Positions 39,101 to 49,516 of a stretch of 64,000 nt of DNA are shown piece after piece. This DNA comes from Burkholderiales bacterium (GTDB lineage: Bacteria; Pseudomonadota; Gammaproteobacteria; Burkholderiales; Burkholderiaceae_C). Under the pieces are notes generated by a model. It was not told where the DNA came from. It ran no database searches and was given only the letters and a program-made list of their open reading frames with translations. A program made the position numbers and the translations under genes. How positions within the stretch are numbered: the first letter of the stretch is position 1; every line of letters starts with the position of its first letter. Where the stretch lies: NCBI GenBank assembly GCA_017302655.1, contig JAFLDE010000001.1, positions 1 through 64,000 on the forward strand, given 5' to 3'.

Positions 39101-39351
39101 CCATCGTCATGACCACCGCCGCCATGGTCTTCGGCATGCTGCCGCTGGCCCTGGCGCTGAATGATGGCGGCGAAATCCAGGCGCCCATGGGTCGGGCCAT
39201 CATCGGCGGCGTCATCACCTCGACCATCCTGACCCTGGTCGTGGTGCCCGTGCTGTACAGCTACCTGGTTCGCAACAAACAAGCCAAGCCTGCCGAGGAA
39301 AGCGTCGGGCTGCCGGTGGGCTTGGGGCACGCGCCGGCCGACAAGGACTGA
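36118..39351 (+). CDS. RND efflux transporter, inner-membrane pump (AcrB/HAE1-like)
   Basis: A 1077-residue proton-driven pump with 12 expected membrane segments. TM4 carries the proton-relay pair Asp400-Asp401 (GLLIDDAIVVREN), and TM10 has Lys in GLVTKNAILLVD. Two large periplasmic loops are present, with YPGASPEAVEREVAKPLEE at the start. Between TM6 and TM7 there is an unusual basic cytoplasmic stretch (PPIPAYGRPFDAQGRRDKTQERRWR). The short C-terminal tail is unremarkable. Substrates could be drugs, solvents or lipids. Confidence 0.94.
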   Translation: MWMTRVSINNPVFATMVMVALCVLGLFAYQRLGVENMPEVQLPGAWMDVRYPGASPEAVEREVAKPLEEVVNTIAGVKRIQSRSFEGRMQMSVEFTLDSDVDRAMTELRDRVALAQAGFPRDVKQPLINRFQEGNQPVYVGALISGTRTARELSLIAEQTLSKRLQRIEGVAVVNLWGQTSREVRIDLDPQRLRAYGVTPSEVAAALREANADQPVGLLADAHLETTLRVEGRIKDPRAFNHVVVARRNGLPVLLSDLGQLVEREREADTLSRINGLPSIGFNVFKQQDANVVKTGDGVKEAIAELRKTLPQDVELRDIWISSDFVKSSLTGLQHTLIEGAFLTIAIVFLFLHSWRSTVITGLTLPIAVIASFIAVYAFGFTLNFMTMMALSLVIGLLIDDAIVVRENIVRHVAMGKSHRQAAFDGTNEIGLAVLATTFALCAVFVPVAFMGGVIGKFFYPFGITVAVAVLVSLFVSFTLDPMLSAVWHDPGAEPMRKARFVGKPIAWLLDASDAFMARLNRLYERVIRWAFSGRRYRVFVPPIPAYGRPFDAQGRRDKTQERRWRLATLTPRGLVVWAGGLSFVGALALTPLVGSEFVPETDQGFTQLNLRMPAGSSLERTNEKALQVEQLLIAMPEVKTVQATVGGNGEGFSTSRAAASFSVALKDKKDRSLSQKEFEAKAREAIERIAGIELSVGWGKPIYVAILGNDSEQLARIANDFAAKLKKIKGTVDVETTNKPGLPAYAVRVKESAARELGLNPPQLAAQLRAFVNGEAATWWTAPDGAQVEVNLRLPKEDRQRVDQMAKLPVAFARDGTPILLDQVATIEPIFNPEVIRRQNLQRREAIIAGVDGRPVGDVNAEVQKLIKDTQLPPGISFDVGGQAKEQAEAFSGLLSAMALAAIFIYIVLASQFGSFLQPIAIMASLPLALIGVMLALLFWGSTLNVFSMIGLVMLMGLVTKNAILLVDRANQMRKQGMAVAEALIEAGITRMRPIVMTTAAMVFGMLPLALALNDGGEIQAPMGRAIIGGVITSTILTLVVVPVLYSYLVRNKQAKPAEESVGLPVGLGHAPADKD

Positions 39352-39411
39352 TTCTGAGGATGCGACTCGGGTGGGCGGCGCGGCGTCATGCGCTAACGTC
39401 GCCGCCTGCCC

Positions 39412-41184
39412 ATGTCCGACAAGCCCCTGCCGCCCCCGCCCGATGACATCAACGCGCTGCCGCCCGGCACGCGCTTTGGTGAGCTGGAAATCATCAAGCT
39501 GCTGGGCACCGGCGGGTTCGGCCTGGTGTACCTGGCGCATGACCACGCCCTCGAGCGCCTCGTGGCGATCAAGGAGTACATGCCCAGCCAGCTGGCACAG
39601 CGCGGGCAGAACTCACAAGTTTCGGTGCGCTCGGGCTCGATGCGAGAGACCTTTGAGCTGGGGCTGCGCAGCTTCGTCAACGAGGCTCGCCTGCTGGCGC
39701 GCTTCGACCATCGCTCGCTCCTCAAGGTCTACCGCTTCTGGGAGGCCAACCACACGGCGTACATGGCCGTCCCCTATCTGCAGGGCCAAACCCTGCAACA
39801 GTGGCGCGAGGCCAGCGGGGTCGCGCCTTCGGGTACCTGGCTGCTGCAAAAGCTTCGGCCGCTGCTCGAAGCGCTGGATGTGCTGCATGCCGAGCGTGTG
39901 TATCACCGGGACATCGCGCCGGACAACATCTTTCTGCCACAGGACGGCGGCGACCCCATCCTGCTGGACTTCGGCGCGGCACGGCGCGCCATCTCGGACA
40001 CGACGCAGAGTTTCACCGCCATCCTCAAGCCCAGTTACGCGCCCTTGGAGCAGTACGACGGCGCTTCCGCCATGCGTCAGGGGCCATGGACCGACCTCTA
40101 CGCGCTTGGCGCGGTGCTCTACCACCTCATCACCGGCCACCCTCCCGCCGCCGCCACGCGCCGGGCGCTGGCCGACGATTTCGAGCCGCTGAGCACGGAG
40201 CGTTTCCCTGAGCAGCCGGAGCCGCTGCTTCGCGCCATCAACTGGGCGCTCAGCCTCCGACCGGCCGAACGGCCCCAGTCGGTCGCCCAATGGAGGGATG
40301 GGCTGGAAGGCCGTCTGGAGATGCCCGCCCCGGCGCCAGCTCCCACGGCGCAAGGGCTGAGCGAATTGGCCAAGCTGGGGCATGTCGCTGAGCCGACCCA
40401 GTGGCAGCCGCGAAACGCAACCCTCCCGCAGCCCCAGCCCACCGAGGCGCCTGTGGAGGCTGAGGTGCGTGCCGCCGCAACCGCCAACCCGGTCGCTGCG
40501 CCGGTTGCCACCGTGCCCTTGATCCCGCCACGCGTTGCGCCGGCGGAGGGCGCCAAGGCGGGCCCCGCGCGCCCGATGCCTTGGACTTTGCTTGGACTGG
40601 GTGCGGCCGTGGCGCTGCTGCTGGCATTTTGGTGGGTGTTGCGCGGCAATGCGGGGGATGCGCCGCCTGGCTCCGCGGCGGCGGCTGTGGACATTCAGCA
40701 GGTCGCCAGCGCCGCGACGGCGGCGTCGCAGGGTGAAGAGTCGTTGGCGCTGGCACCCGGTGAGAGCTTGGTGGTGGCGTTGCCCGCCGAGGCCGCTCGG
40801 CCGACAGCTGCGGCCTCTGTGCCTGCGGCGTCGGCCACGCCTCAGCCCACGTCGCGCTCCGCAACGCGTCCGGAAGTCCGGGCAAACAGCCAGCCACCGC
40901 GTGCAACGCAGGCTTCCCAGGTCGCTGCGGCGTCTCCAAGCGCTTCACCGGCAGTCGAAGCTCCATCCAGGGCAAGCCCGGCGGCGGTGGTTTCCGAGGC
41001 CCCTGTCGCGGCGACCGAGCCCGCCTCGGGCCATGCCGATCCGCGCGCCGCCTGCGGCAGCCGGGTGTTCATCGCATTGGCCATGTGCATCGACCGCAAT
41101 TGCCGTGATCCTGCTTTCGCCAAGCACCCCGAGTGCGTTCGCCTGCGCGAACTTCGGGAAGAGCGTCAGCGCAGCCCCTATTGA
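39412..41184 (+). CDS. Membrane-anchored Ser/Thr protein kinase
   Basis: A 590-residue protein. Kinase domain about 22-300: glycine loop LLGTGGFGLVY, the Lys of VAIKEYMP, catalytic loop YHRDIAPDNIFL and metal motif LLDFGAARR. Pro/Ala-rich linker to about 385, one membrane span (TLLGLGAAVALLLAFWWVL, about 388-406), and a long Ala/Ser/Pro-rich extracytoplasmic region. This ends in a small Cys domain with four Cys (ACGSRVF..MCIDRNC..PECVRL). The catalytic Asp and Lys are present, so it should be active. The stand-alone position gives no substrate. Confidence 0.9.
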   Translation: MSDKPLPPPPDDINALPPGTRFGELEIIKLLGTGGFGLVYLAHDHALERLVAIKEYMPSQLAQRGQNSQVSVRSGSMRETFELGLRSFVNEARLLARFDHRSLLKVYRFWEANHTAYMAVPYLQGQTLQQWREASGVAPSGTWLLQKLRPLLEALDVLHAERVYHRDIAPDNIFLPQDGGDPILLDFGAARRAISDTTQSFTAILKPSYAPLEQYDGASAMRQGPWTDLYALGAVLYHLITGHPPAAATRRALADDFEPLSTERFPEQPEPLLRAINWALSLRPAERPQSVAQWRDGLEGRLEMPAPAPAPTAQGLSELAKLGHVAEPTQWQPRNATLPQPQPTEAPVEAEVRAAATANPVAAPVATVPLIPPRVAPAEGAKAGPARPMPWTLLGLGAAVALLLAFWWVLRGNAGDAPPGSAAAAVDIQQVASAATAASQGEESLALAPGESLVVALPAEAARPTAAASVPAASATPQPTSRSATRPEVRANSQPPRATQASQVAAASPSASPAVEAPSRASPAAVVSEAPVAATEPASGHADPRAACGSRVFIALAMCIDRNCRDPAFAKHPECVRLRELREERQRSPY

Positions 41185-41263
41185 AGTCTTGTAAACGGCG
41201 AAGGGAAGCTCTGCGCGCGTCCCTACAATGCGCCGCTTTTTCTTTTCTCGGTCTGGAGACACG

Positions 41264-42553
41264 ATGCGGTTGAAATTCCTGGCGCTGGGCCTCTCGCTGG
41301 CCGGTGCCGCCCTGTTGAGCGCCTGCGGTGGGGGCGATGACAACAACAACAGCGGCAACGCCAGCGTTCGTCTGCTCAACCTCAGCGTGGGCTATCCGTC
41401 GCTGGAGTTGCGCGAGGTCGACGCCACCAGCACGCTGAACAGCGGCATCGCCTTTGGCGCGGCAGGCAGCTACACGAACCTGAGCACCAGCAACAAGGGC
41501 ATCCAGATCCGGGCCACCGGCAGCTCCACGACGCTGGCCTCTCCTTCGACCGCCGGCCTCATCAAGGACCGCAAGGTGACCGTGATCGGCTGGGGTCAGA
41601 CCGGTGCCGCCAGCGGCCTGGTACTCGACGAAGAAGAAGCCGCACCGGACGCGAACAAGAGCAAGTTGCTCGTTTTCAACCTGGCTTCGGGATCGGGCAC
41701 GCTGGACGCCTACCTCACGGAGGCGGGCACGGCACTGGCCGATGTCAGCCCCAACGCACCGAACGTGGGCGTGGGTCGCAGTGACAGCTATCGCACGGAG
41801 GACAGCAAGACCTACCGCCTGCGTGTCACCGCCGCCGGCAACAAGCAGGACATTCGCCTTGACGTGCCCTCGATCACCCTGGCTTCGACCAAGGTATACG
41901 CGCTGTTCCTCACCAGCGCGGCGGGCGGCAGCATGGTCAACGCCACGCTGCTGACCTACAAGGACGCGGTGCAGAACTTCGAGAACGGCACCTCCAATGT
42001 GCGCCTGCTCTCGGCGCTGCCGCGCGGTACCACGCTGAGCGCCAGCCTGAACGGCAAGCAATTGCTGAACGGCGACAACTCGCCGGTGAAGACGGCCTAC
42101 GAGAACGTGCTGGTGACCAACGGCGCGAACCTGAGCTGGGCCGTCAATGGCACGGCACAGCCGCTGCTGAATGTGCCGCTGGAGCGCTCAAGCACCTACG
42201 GCCTGCTCGTCTGGGGTGACCCGGCCGCGCCGACCGTGTCCACTTTGCTCGAGACCAGTCCGCTGCCCATCAATGCCGGCGAGGCCAAGATTCGCGTGGT
42301 GCATGGCGCGCTGGGCATCGGTGCGGTGTCGCTGGTGGTCAACCTGTCGGCGGCGCAAAGCGGCATTCAGCCGGGCACGCTGTCGGGTCTGACCACGGTG
42401 AAGGCGACCGAGGACCAGCGTGTCGAGGTGCGCTTCGGCTCCACGACTGTGTATGCCGAGACGCGCAGCTTCCAGTCGGGCGCGTTCTACACCTTGCTGC
42501 TCAGCGGCGTTCCCGGCGCCTATGAGGCGACGGTGGTGCAAGAGACTCTGTAA
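41264..42553 (+). CDS. DUF4397-domain lipoprotein
   Basis: A 429-residue predicted lipoprotein: signal with lipobox LLSAC (Cys21) followed by GGGDDNNNSG, a typical tether. The rest is two or three beta-rich DUF4397 units (ASVRLLNLSVGYPSLELR, TSNVRLLSALPRG, AKIRVVHGALGIGAVSLVV). This domain is found on the surface of many bacteria, function unknown. SD GGAG (41254-41257); TACAAT at 41224-41229 is a likely -10. A strong terminator follows. Confidence 0.82.
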   Translation: MRLKFLALGLSLAGAALLSACGGGDDNNNSGNASVRLLNLSVGYPSLELREVDATSTLNSGIAFGAAGSYTNLSTSNKGIQIRATGSSTTLASPSTAGLIKDRKVTVIGWGQTGAASGLVLDEEEAAPDANKSKLLVFNLASGSGTLDAYLTEAGTALADVSPNAPNVGVGRSDSYRTEDSKTYRLRVTAAGNKQDIRLDVPSITLASTKVYALFLTSAAGGSMVNATLLTYKDAVQNFENGTSNVRLLSALPRGTTLSASLNGKQLLNGDNSPVKTAYENVLVTNGANLSWAVNGTAQPLLNVPLERSSTYGLLVWGDPAAPTVSTLLETSPLPINAGEAKIRVVHGALGIGAVSLVVNLSAAQSGIQPGTLSGLTTVKATEDQRVEVRFGSTTVYAETRSFQSGAFYTLLLSGVPGAYEATVVQETL

Positions 42554-42574
42554 ACGCATCTCTGCGTTCGATCG

Positions 42575-42597
42575 AGGCCCGCGCAAGCGGGCCTTTT
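42575..42597 (+). terminator. Rho-independent terminator after the DUF4397 gene
   Basis: AGGCCCGC pairs with GCGGGCCT around GCAA and is followed by TTT, 21 bases after the stop. Confidence 0.85.
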
Positions 42598-42646
42598 CAT
42601 TGGTACGTCGCCTGGGGTCATGCGGCCTTGGGTACATTCGCGCGCC

Positions 42647-42673
42647 ATGACTCCAGCCACCGCAAACGCATGA
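42647..42673 (+). CDS. Eight-codon leader ORF before the antiporter
   Basis: An ATG at 42647 opens a tiny frame MTPATANA whose TGA overlaps the ATG of the antiporter (ATGA). A TACATT box ends eight bases before it, so the transcript would begin at or just before this ATG. The antiporter ATG has no SD of its own. Translation of the leader is therefore a plausible way to bring ribosomes to the antiporter start (inference). Confidence 0.4.
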   Translation: MTPATANA

Positions 42674-43745
42674 ACGCCTTGCTCCTGTTCGCCGCCGGTC
42701 TGGTGGCCCTGGTGCTTGGCGCCAACCTCCTGGTGCGCGGGGCGTCGAAGCTGGCTTTGTCCTTCGGAATTTCGCCGCTGGTCGTCGGCCTGACCATCGT
42801 CGCCTTCGGCACCAGCGCGCCTGAGATGGCGGTGTCGGTCGGGGCCGTGCTCGAAGGCAAGACCGACATCGCCATTGGCAACGTGGTCGGCAGCAACATC
42901 CTCAACGTGCTCTTCATCCTTGGTGTGAGCGCGCTGATCGTGCCCTTGGTGGTCAACATCCAACTGATCCGGCAGGAAGTGCCCATCATGGTGGGTGCCA
43001 GCTTCTTGCTGCTGGCGCTGGGCATTGACGGCAAGGTGTCATGGCCCGAAGGGGCGCTGATGTTTGGACTTTTGATCGGCTACACGGTGTTCCTGGTCGT
43101 CCAGTCGCGCCGGGAAACGCAGGCAGCGCAAGCTGAGTTCGCTGAGGAACTCCAAGCGGCCGAGGTGGGGGCATGGGACGGCAAGCTGCCGGTGCAATTG
43201 CTGCTCATCCTCGCGGGCTTGGCAGCGCTGGTGTTCGGCTCGCAGTGGCTGGTCGAGGCCTCGGTCACCTTTGCCAAGGCGATGGGTGTGAGCGATCTGG
43301 TGATCGGCCTGACCATCGTCGCCGCCGGCACGTCCATGCCCGAGGTCGCCGCGTCCATCACGGCTGCCGTCAAGGGCGAGCGCGACATCGCTGTGGGCAA
43401 TGTGGTGGGTAGCAACACCTTCAACCTGCTGGGCTGCGTCGGTCTATCCAGCATGGCATCGGGCGATGCCGGGCTGCTCATGTCGCAAGCCCTGCTGAAC
43501 TTCGACATCTGGGTGATGCTGGCGGTGGCGCTGGCCTGCCTGCCGGTGTTCATGACCGGCCGTGAGATTGCTCGTTGGGAGGGCGCCGTCTTTGTCCTGT
43601 ATTACCTGGCCTACGTGGCCTACTTGATCCTTTCAGCCCAGCAGCACGCGCTGCTCGGCACGTTCTCCACCGCCATGATGAGCTTCGTGGTGCCACTCAC
43701 GGTGGTGACCTTGGTGGTGATGCTGCTTCGCAAGCCGGCCGCGTC

Positions 43746-43749
<4 letters not shown>
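42670..43749 (+). CDS. Calcium/sodium antiporter (CaCA family, YrbG-like)
   Basis: A 359-residue exchanger with ten expected membrane segments in two inverted halves. The alpha repeats are clear: GLTIVAFGTSAPEMAVSV/GNVVGSNILNVLF and GLTIVAAGTSMPEVAASI/GNVVGSNTFNLLG, with the cation-binding Glu/Asn residues in place. It exports Ca2+ against Na+ or H+. Its TGA overlaps the mrpA ATG (ATGA), so it heads the Mrp operon. Confidence 0.93.
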
Positions 43750-46519
<2,770 letters not shown>

Positions 46520-46520
<1 letters not shown>

Positions 46521-46852
46521 TGTTGCTATTGCTTGCCCTGGGCATCGGTACGCTGGCGGGCTGTGGCGTTTGGCTGCTGCTGCGTGCGCGCAGCTTCGAT
46601 GCCATCCTTGGCCTCACCCTGCTGAGCTACGCGGTGAACCTGTTCATATTCGCCATGGGCCGGGTAAAAGTAGGCGCCATGCCCATCCTGGAGAAGGGCG
46701 TGCCCGCCACCCTGGCCACCACGGCGGATCCGCTGCCGCAGGCCCTCGTGCTGACAGCCATCGTCATCAGCTTCGCGCTCACCGCCGTCCTGCTGGCCAT
46801 TGCCCTGCGCGCGCGTCAGCAATCGGGCTCGGATCATGTCGATGGCCACTGA
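46520..46852 (+). CDS. mrpC: Mrp Na+/H+ antiporter subunit C
   Basis: A 110-residue protein with three membrane segments, homologous to NuoK: LGLTLLSYAVNLFIFAMGR and DPLPQALVLTAIVISFALTAVLLAI. It overlaps the mrpA stop by one base (TGATG) and the mrpD start by 17 bases. Confidence 0.93.
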
Positions 46853-48431
46853 GACACCCGTGAACCATTGGGTCATTGCCCCCATCGTGCTGCCCCTGCT
46901 GGCAGGCGGCTTGCTCCTGCTGCTGGAGAAGGCAGACAGCCGATGGGTGCGGCCGGTTTCCTTGGCCGCCGTGGTGGCCTTGCTGGGCATTGCCGGCCTG
47001 TTGCTGCAGCAGGCCGACAGCGGCACCGTGCAGGCGTACTTGCTTGGCAACTGGAAGGCACCCTTCGGCATCGCGCTGGCCCTGGATCGGCTCAGCAGCC
47101 TGATGCTGCTGCTCACCGCCGTGCTGGCAGTGGCTGCCTTGCTCTACGCCTGTGGGGGCAGCACGGGAGACGGCGACCGCCGCGGCGCGCACTTCCACGC
47201 GCTGTTTCACTTCCAGCTCATGGGCGTGAATGGCGCCTTCCTGACCGCCGACCTGTTCAATCTCTTCGTCTTCTTCGAAGTGCTGCTGGCCGCCAGCTAC
47301 GGCTTGCTCTTGCATGGCGCCAGCAGCGAGCGCGTGAAGGCCAGCCTGCACTACGTGGTCTTCAACCTGACCGGCTCGGCGCTCTTCCTCATCGCGGTGA
47401 GTCTGTTGTACGCGGTGACCGGCACGCTGAACATGGCCGACCTGGCTGCCAAGCTGCCGCAGGTACCGCCCCAGGACGTGAAGCTGGCCCAGGCCGCAGG
47501 CCTGATGCTGGCGGTGGTGTTCGCCATCAAGGCGGCACTGCTGCCGCTCTACTTCTGGCTGCCCGCCACCTACGCGGCAGCGCCGGCGGCGGTGGCGTGC
47601 CTGTTCGCCATCATGACCAAGGTGGGCATTTACTGCTTGGCGCGCGCCAGCACCTTGTTGTTCGGTGATGGGCAGGGCGGCATGACCCAGTTGCTGGCGC
47701 CGCTGCTGCCCTGGGTGGGCTTGCTCACGCTTGTGCTGGCGGCCATTGGCGCGCTGGCGGCGCGGCGACTGCGCGTTATGGTGGCGTATCTGGTGGTCGG
47801 CTCGGCAGGCACCTTGCTGCTGGCGCTGGGGCTGGGCACGCAGGCAGCGCTCACGGCGGGGCTTTTCTATCTGGTCAACAGCACCTGGGTGGCTGGTTTG
47901 TGGTTTCTGCTGGCCGACCGCATCGCCTGGGCGCGTGGCGGCGACGACGCCTTGACGCCCCGCACCCTGCAACATGGCTGGAAGGGGCTCGGCGCCACCT
48001 TCTTCGTGGCCGCAGTGGCGGTGGCAGGTGTGCCACCCTTGGCCGGTTTCATGGGCAAGGCCCTGCTCCTGCAGGCCGCCGGCGCCACGTCGATGGCCGG
48101 CTGGGTGGTCTCCCTGGTGCTGGCTTCCAGCCTGCTCCTCATGGTCGCGCTGGGGCGGGCCGGATCCACCCTGTTCTGGAAACCCGCCGGCGCCCCTGCG
48201 CCGCTGCGCATGGACCCACCCGATGCCTCGCAGCTCCTGGCGTTGCTGGGTCTGCTGGGGGCGGTGCTGGCCTGCGCGGTTGCGGCTCAGCCGCTGGCAC
48301 GGTATGCAGAGGCCACCGCCGAGCAGATGCTGGATCGCAGCGCCTATTTGCAGGCGGTGCTGGGGGCTGAACCGGTGCCACCGGCCCACGATGTGCGCAA
48401 GGAAATGCGCGAGCGCGGAGAGCTGAAGTGA
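46836..48431 (+). CDS. mrpD: Mrp Na+/H+ antiporter subunit D
   Basis: A 531-residue NuoN/NuoM-like membrane protein with about 14 segments: FFEVLLAASYGLLLHG, FAIKAALLPLYFWLPATYAAAPAAVACLFAIMTKVGIYCLAR, VPPLAGFMGKALLL. The conserved Glu of FFEV and the two Lys residues of the proton path are present. Two ATGs (46836, 46842) are equally placed. The stop overlaps the mrpE start (TGATG). Confidence 0.94.
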   Translation: MSMATETPVNHWVIAPIVLPLLAGGLLLLLEKADSRWVRPVSLAAVVALLGIAGLLLQQADSGTVQAYLLGNWKAPFGIALALDRLSSLMLLLTAVLAVAALLYACGGSTGDGDRRGAHFHALFHFQLMGVNGAFLTADLFNLFVFFEVLLAASYGLLLHGASSERVKASLHYVVFNLTGSALFLIAVSLLYAVTGTLNMADLAAKLPQVPPQDVKLAQAAGLMLAVVFAIKAALLPLYFWLPATYAAAPAAVACLFAIMTKVGIYCLARASTLLFGDGQGGMTQLLAPLLPWVGLLTLVLAAIGALAARRLRVMVAYLVVGSAGTLLLALGLGTQAALTAGLFYLVNSTWVAGLWFLLADRIAWARGGDDALTPRTLQHGWKGLGATFFVAAVAVAGVPPLAGFMGKALLLQAAGATSMAGWVVSLVLASSLLLMVALGRAGSTLFWKPAGAPAPLRMDPPDASQLLALLGLLGAVLACAVAAQPLARYAEATAEQMLDRSAYLQAVLGAEPVPPAHDVRKEMRERGELK

Positions 48432-48925
48432 TGCTCCGCCTCTTCCCTGCGCCCAAGGTGTCCTTGCTGCTGGCGGTGAGCTGGCTCCTGATGAATGAGT
48501 CGATGTCGGCCGGCAACCTGCTGCTGGCGGCGGCTGTCGGACTCGCGATCCCGTGGGTGGCCGATCGCTATCGCAGCGATCGCTCGCATCCCAAGTCCTG
48601 GGGCACGACCCTGCGTTTGGGCGGGGCGGTGCTGCGCGACATCGTGCTGAGCAACATCGATGTGGCCAAGCGGGTGCTCGGCCCCGAGGCGGCCATCCAC
48701 TCACGCTTCGTCTGGGTGCCGCTGGACCTGCGCGACCCTCACGGCATCGTGGCGCTGGCCGGCATCATCACCATGACACCGGGCACCCTGTCCAGCGAGC
48801 TGAGCCAGGATCGCCGTCACCTGCTGGTGCACGCGCTGCACTGCCCGGACGAGGCGGCCGAGGCCCAGCTCATCGCCGACATCAAGGCGCGCTACGAAAC
48901 ACCGCTGCGGGAGATTTTTGAGTGA
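48431..48925 (+). CDS. mrpE: Mrp Na+/H+ antiporter subunit E
   Basis: A 164-residue protein with two N-terminal membrane segments and a cytoplasmic domain. RFVWVPLDLRDPHGIVALAGIITMTPGTLSSEL is the MnhE signature. The next start overlaps its stop as GTGA. Confidence 0.93.
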   Translation: MLRLFPAPKVSLLLAVSWLLMNESMSAGNLLLAAAVGLAIPWVADRYRSDRSHPKSWGTTLRLGGAVLRDIVLSNIDVAKRVLGPEAAIHSRFVWVPLDLRDPHGIVALAGIITMTPGTLSSELSQDRRHLLVHALHCPDEAAEAQLIADIKARYETPLREIFE

Positions 48926-49197
48926 GCCTCGTGGATGCCGTGCTGCCCTGGATCGCCGGCGCCTTCGTGCTGGCCTTGCTGCTGAACACCTGGCGCCTGT
49001 TCGCCGGCCCCAGCCTGCCCGACCGCGTGCTGGCCTTGGACACGCTCTACATCAACGCGCTGGCCTTGCTGGTGGTGGTGGGCATGATGCTGCGCTCCAG
49101 CCTTTACTTTGAAGTGGCCATGCTGATCGGCCTGCTGGGTTTCGTCGGCACCGTGGTGCTGTCGAAATTCGTCATCCGCGGGGATGTCGTCGAATGA
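48922..49197 (+). CDS. mrpF: Mrp Na+/H+ antiporter subunit F
   Basis: A 91-residue three-span protein: RLFAGPSLPDRVLALDTLYINALALLVV is typical MrpF. It starts with GTG and overlaps both neighbours by four bases. Confidence 0.92.
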   Translation: MSLVDAVLPWIAGAFVLALLLNTWRLFAGPSLPDRVLALDTLYINALALLVVVGMMLRSSLYFEVAMLIGLLGFVGTVVLSKFVIRGDVVE

Positions 49198-49514
49198 ACC
49201 TCGCCATCGAGATCCTCATCGTGCTCATGCTGGTCATCGGCGCGGCGTTTGCGCTGGTGGGCAGCTGGGGCCTGGCCAAGTTGCAGGACTTCTTCAAGCG
49301 CCTCCACGGTCCGAGCAAGGCCACCACGCTCGGCGTGGGCTGCGTGCTCATTGCCAGCATGCTCTGGTTTGCGCTGCTGGGGCAGGGCAGTGGGCATGAG
49401 CTGTTGATCACGCTCTTCCTCTTCCTCACCGCGCCGGTTTCGGCGCATTTGCTGGTGAAGGCGGCGCTCAAGCTCTGGCCGCAGGCGGCGCCCAAGCCGC
49501 CGAAGTCAAGCTAG
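49194..49514 (+). CDS. mrpG: Mrp Na+/H+ antiporter subunit G
   Basis: A 106-residue three-span protein with the MrpG signature GSWGLAKLQDFFKRLHGPSKATTLGVGCVL. It is the last gene of the operon and is convergent with the PBP1A gene, with two bases between the stops. There is no room for a terminator outside coding sequence. Confidence 0.93.
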   Translation: MNLAIEILIVLMLVIGAAFALVGSWGLAKLQDFFKRLHGPSKATTLGVGCVLIASMLWFALLGQGSGHELLITLFLFLTAPVSAHLLVKAALKLWPQAAPKPPKSS

Positions 49515-49516
49515 GT

